Assembly: GCF_029968095.1 (NCBI RefSeq)
Contig: NZ_JASCIR010000006.1
Location: forward strand, 124,001 to 188,000
DNA: 64,000 nucleotides
Direction of reading: 5' to 3'
From: Streptomyces solicavernae
GTDB lineage: Bacteria > Actinomycetota > Actinomycetes > Streptomycetales > Streptomycetaceae
Part shown: piece by piece, positions 61,321 through 64,000 of the stretch
Position numbering within the stretch: the first letter of the stretch is position 1
How the letters are laid out: each line of letters starts with the position of its first letter
Notes under the pieces: model-generated
Seen by the model: the letters and a program-made list of their open reading frames with translations, nothing else
What the model was told of the DNA's origin: nothing
Database searches by the model: none
Made by a program: the position numbers and the translations under genes

Positions 61321-61386
61321 CGGGCCACCGCCCGATCCGCCGCGGGCCACCGCCGCACACGCCGCGGGCCACCGCCGCATCCGCCG
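61321..61386. repeat. 22-bp tandem repeat between pmt and rsmI, 3 units
   Basis: CGGGCCACCGCCGCATCCGC-type units of exactly 22 bp start at 61321, 61343 and 61365. They fill the spacer between two divergent, probably leaderless promoters; 22 bp is two helical turns. Confidence 0.9.
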
Positions 61387-61421
61387 CGAGGGCGCCCCCG
61401 TATCCCTGCGAGGATGGCCCC

Positions 61422-62300
61422 GTGACAGCAGGAACGCTCGTACTCGCAGGCACCCCCATCGGCGACACCTCCGACGCCCCGCCCCGGCTCGCCGCCGAGC
61501 TGGAGTCGGCGGATGTCGTGGCCGCCGAGGACACCCGCCGCCTCCGCCGGCTCACGCAGGCGCTCGGGGTGCAGCCGGGCGGGCGGATCGTGTCGTACTT
61601 CGAGGGGAACGAGGCCGCCCGTACGCCAGAGCTGGTCGAAGCCCTGGCCGACGGGGCGCGGGTGCTGCTCGTGACCGACGCCGGGATGCCGTCCGTCTCC
61701 GACCCCGGGTACCGGCTGGTCGCCGCCGCCGTCGAGCGGGACATCCGGGTGACCGCCGTGCCGGGGCCTTCCGCGGTGCTCACCGCGCTCGCGCTCTCCG
61801 GGCTGCCCGTGGACCGGTTCTGCTTCGAGGGGTTCCTCCCGCGCAAGGCCGGTGAGCGCCGCTCCCGCCTCGCCGAGGTCGCCGACGAGCGCCGCACCCT
61901 CGTCTACTTCGAGGCCCCGCACCGCCTCGACGACACCCTCGCCGCGATGGCCGAGGCCTTCGGCTCCGACCGCCGCGCGGCCGTCTGCCGCGAGCTGACC
62001 AAGACGTACGAGGAAGTGAAGCGCGGCCCGCTCGGCGAGCTCGCCGCCTGGGCCGCCGAAGGGGTGCGCGGCGAGATCACCGTCGTCGTCGAGGGCGCCC
62101 CCGAGACCGCCGAGGAGCTCGACGCGGACGAGCTGGTGCGGCGGGTCCAGGTGCGTGAGGAGGCGGGGGAGCGCCGCAAGGAGGCGATCGCCGCGGTGGC
62201 GGCCGACGCGGGCCTGCCCAAGCGGGAGGTGTTCGATGCGGTGGTCGCGGCAAAGAATGCCGCTCGCAGCGCGCCATCGGACGGCAAAGGACTATCGTGA
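61422..62300 (+). CDS. rsmI: 16S rRNA 2'-O-ribose C1402 methyltransferase
   Basis: The 292-residue tetrapyrrole-methylase-fold enzyme has LVLAGTPIGDTSDAPPRL, AEDTRRLRRL, VTDAGMPSVSDPGYRLV and VPGPSAVLTALALSGLP, all RsmI signatures. It methylates C1402 of 16S rRNA. GTG 61422 lies six bases after GAGGAT, again a leaderless layout. The C-terminus (LPKREVFDAVVAAKN) is normal. Confidence 0.93.
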   Translation: MTAGTLVLAGTPIGDTSDAPPRLAAELESADVVAAEDTRRLRRLTQALGVQPGGRIVSYFEGNEAARTPELVEALADGARVLLVTDAGMPSVSDPGYRLVAAAVERDIRVTAVPGPSAVLTALALSGLPVDRFCFEGFLPRKAGERRSRLAEVADERRTLVYFEAPHRLDDTLAAMAEAFGSDRRAAVCRELTKTYEEVKRGPLGELAAWAAEGVRGEITVVVEGAPETAEELDADELVRRVQVREEAGERRKEAIAAVAADAGLPKREVFDAVVAAKNAARSAPSDGKGLS

Positions 62301-62469
62301 AAGGCAAAGCGCAGGCCGCGCACCAGGCTTTTTTCGCATAGAGAAGGCCAAGAACGCTCCAATATCTCGACAGGCCTGATGCGCTCCTCCGGGCGCGGGA
62401 GTCCACTGGAAGCAGGGACAACACCGACCGTCCCGGAACGTGCTTGTCCAGGGGACAAGAGGAGCTGGC
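62301..62469. other. Gap after rsmI
   Basis: AGGCTTTTTTCGC at 62326-62338 could end rsmI transcripts, and a promoter for the next gene must lie in the remainder. No gene seen. Confidence 0.4.
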
Positions 62470-62922
62470 ATGAGTGAGACCACCGGCCGCATCGCCACGG
62501 GTATGCCGCGCGAGGCCATAGCCACCGTTCAAGAGTCGTACTCCTTCGCCTGCATGCGCTGCGGGCACGGCTGGGAGCAGTCGTACGACATCGAGCACTT
62601 CGTCGACGGCACGGGCAACGAATTCGTGATGTACGTGGTCGACGGCCGGCGGGTGCCGTCCCCGCTGACCAGGCCCACCTGCATGAACTGCGGCGGCCAC
62701 GTCGTACGGATCATGCGGCCGGGGCGGGTGTCCTCGGTCCAGAAGATCGCCTCCGGGCAGCCCTTCGAGTACGCCGGTCAGTCCGCGGCCGAAACCCAGG
62801 GAGCGGAGTCCGAAGGGGAGTCCGGGGAGTCCGAAGCGGACGCCGCCCGGAAGTCCGGGCACCACTGGCACCTCTCCGACCTGCTGCACCCCTTCCGGCA
62901 CCAGCACAGGAACGACGGCTGA
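62470..62922 (+). CDS. Zinc-ribbon-like protein, function unknown
   Basis: The 150-residue soluble protein has two Cys pairs (CMRCGHGW near residue 28 and CMNCGG near 73) that probably bind one zinc ion, between them a conserved VDGTGNEFVMYVVDGRRVPSPL segment, then an acidic Glu/Ser linker (SEGESGESEADA) and a basic His-rich tail (LLHPFRHQHR). AGGAG lies five bases before ATG 62470. I recognise it only as a conserved actinobacterial hypothetical. Confidence 0.8.
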   Translation: MSETTGRIATGMPREAIATVQESYSFACMRCGHGWEQSYDIEHFVDGTGNEFVMYVVDGRRVPSPLTRPTCMNCGGHVVRIMRPGRVSSVQKIASGQPFEYAGQSAAETQGAESEGESGESEADAARKSGHHWHLSDLLHPFRHQHRNDG

Positions 62923-62945
62923 ACAGACCTTCGTAGGATCGGGGC

Positions 62946-63833
62946 ATGAGCCCCAAGGACGTCAAGGACGCCAAAGACGCACCGCCGCCGCTGCCGGAGC
63001 CCCTGCGGGTTCCGGTGGCGGACTCGCACACCCACCTCGACATGCAGTCGGCCACCGTCGCCGAGAGCCTTGCCGACGCCGCGTCCGTCGGCGTGACGAC
63101 CGTGGTCCAGGTGGGCTGTGACCTCAAGGGCTCCCGCTGGGCCGCCGAGACCGCCGCGCAGTACGAGGCCGTGCACGCCACCGTCGCCCTGCATCCCAAC
63201 GAGGCGCCGCGGATCGTCCTGGGGGATCCTGACGGGTGGTCCCGGCAGGGCGCGCGCGAGCCCGGCGGGGACGCCGCGCTCGACGACGCGCTCGCCGAGA
63301 TCGACCGGCTCGCCGCTCTGCCGCAGGTCAAGGGCGTCGGCGAGACCGGGCTCGACTACTTCCGCACCGGGCCCGAGGGCAAGGACGCGCAGGAGCGGTC
63401 GTTCCGCGCGCACATCGAGATCGCCAAGCGGCACGGCAAGGCCCTCGTCATCCACGACCGCGAGGCCCACGCCGACGTGCTGCGGGTCCTCAAGGAGGAG
63501 GGCGCCCCCGAGCGCACCGTCTTCCACTGCTACTCCGGCGACGCCGCGATGGCCCGGATCTGCGCCGAGCAGGGCTACTTCATGTCCTTCGCCGGCAACG
63601 TCACGTTCAAGAACGCGGGGCCGCTGCGCGAGGCCCTGGACGTGGCGCCCCGCGAACTCGTCCTCGTCGAGACCGACGCGCCCTTCCTCACGCCCGCGCC
63701 CTACCGCGGTCGGCCCAACGCGCCCTATCTCATTCCGGTCACGCTGCGGGCCATGGCCCGGGTCAAGGGCCTCGACGAGGACGCGCTGGCGGAGGCGGTA
63801 CGCGCCAACACGGCGCGCGCATTTGATTACTGA
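62946..63833 (+). CDS. tatD: TatD-family metal-dependent hydrolase
   Basis: The 295-residue TIM-barrel hydrolase has VADSHTHLDMQ (metal-binding HxH), GVGETGLDYF, IHDREAHADVLR and HCYSGDAAMA, ending with VETDAPFLTP. It belongs to the TatD DNase family and normally forms a conserved pair with genes leading to ksgA. The N-terminus has a short DVKDAKDA stretch. Confidence 0.9.
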   Translation: MSPKDVKDAKDAPPPLPEPLRVPVADSHTHLDMQSATVAESLADAASVGVTTVVQVGCDLKGSRWAAETAAQYEAVHATVALHPNEAPRIVLGDPDGWSRQGAREPGGDAALDDALAEIDRLAALPQVKGVGETGLDYFRTGPEGKDAQERSFRAHIEIAKRHGKALVIHDREAHADVLRVLKEEGAPERTVFHCYSGDAAMARICAEQGYFMSFAGNVTFKNAGPLREALDVAPRELVLVETDAPFLTPAPYRGRPNAPYLIPVTLRAMARVKGLDEDALAEAVRANTARAFDY

Positions 63834-63902
63834 CCGATAATGCGCCGGGTCCGGCAGCCCGGGGCAACGCTGCGACACAATGTGACCGAACGAGTCCGGA
63901 GG

Positions 63903-63932
63903 GTGACTACGGCCTCGCGACTCCGCTAGGTT
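63903..63932 (+). promoter_or_regulatory. Candidate vegetative promoter
   Basis: GTGACT (63903-63908) and TAGGTT (63927-63932) with an 18-base spacer fit a HrdB-type promoter for the gene beginning at 63973. Confidence 0.5.
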
Positions 63933-63972
63933 CTGCTCGCCCGAGTTCAGGACCGTCACCGGAGTGCTCGTC

Positions 63973-64000
63973 GTGAACCTTGACTGGCGCGGCCCGACCG
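63973..64000 (+). CDS. Start of an unidentified gene, cut by the window end
   Basis: GTG 63973 has GGAG eight bases upstream and a plausible promoter about 40 bases earlier. Only nine codons (MNLDWRGPT) are visible, so nothing can be said about function. Confidence 0.4.

Noticed and set aside
63840..63972. ydaO (c-di-AMP) riboswitch as found near Rpf genes
   Set aside because: I could not find the conserved core elements before the window ends.

Overview
The window is high-GC DNA with short tightly packed genes, frequent ATGA/GTGA start-stop overlaps, GTG/TTG starts and many promoters placed 6-7 bases before the start codon. The gene set (hrdD-type sigma factor, an SsgA-like sporulation protein, SepX/GlpR, DUF6227, a tricorn protease, Nur- and SigR-type regulatory sites) points firmly to a Streptomyces chromosome. 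Most of it looks like core-chromosome content. From memory, the gene order resembles the SCO3202-to-SCO3150 part of S. coelicolor read backwards. I see no biosynthetic cluster, CRISPR array or intact mobile element.

Layout. 1-1400: a scar region with a frameshifted RibD/DHFR-like gene, a broken tyrosine-recombinase relic carrying an expanded AEK repeat, and a tRNA-Arg(CCU) whose 3' end faces the relic, as at an old integration site. 1600-14000: small efflux and regulator modules (TetR-EamA; M6 protease; TetR-DHA2 efflux with twin operators; MarR facing a DODA-type dioxygenase; acetyltransferase; hrdD with a SigR promoter; WYL regulator facing a DHA2 pump). 13900-18100: the fructose PTS operon fruR-fruK-fruA. 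18300-25100: DUF6227 protein, a self-processing P1 peptidase, a nitrate/nitrite carrier, a wrecked pflB next to an intact pflA, and mscL. 25200-33500: SAF-domain protein, MTA phosphorylase, an FmdB-like gene behind a CIRCE operator, an MFS carrier, a K+/H+ antiporter and a penicillin-acylase family enzyme. 33500-39600: folate cyclo-ligase, then galU-glp-moaC-mog-GNAT-sepX, which joins UDP-glucose synthesis, molybdenum cofactor genes and the Glp/SepX divisome pair. 39690: tRNA-Ala(CGC). 39900-43700: lipoprotein, orphan histidine kinase, acetyltransferase, exonuclease III, MerR. 43950-47300: a translationally coupled Baeyer-Villiger-type monooxygenase, alpha/beta hydrolase and short-chain dehydrogenase. 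47400-51600: Gln-rich protein, tricorn protease, SsgA-like protein. 51840-54540: a nickel/cobalt ECF transporter behind a perfect Nur box. 54600-64000: beta-lactamase-fold hydrolase, EamA carrier, YbaK deacylase, penicillin-binding protein, protein mannosyltransferase, rsmI, zinc-ribbon protein, tatD, and the first codons of one more gene.

The most unusual property runs through the whole window: more than twenty short tandem-repeat arrays (units of 6-25 bp). Inside genes the unit is always a multiple of three and lies at a terminus or in an interdomain linker. Between genes, units of 7, 11, 22, 23 and about 25 bp also occur. Several arrays appear to have grown inside former start-stop overlaps (fruR/fruK, moaC/mog, ybaK/EamA), giving neighbours new low-complexity tails. 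Copy numbers are readable directly; any function or instability is inference.
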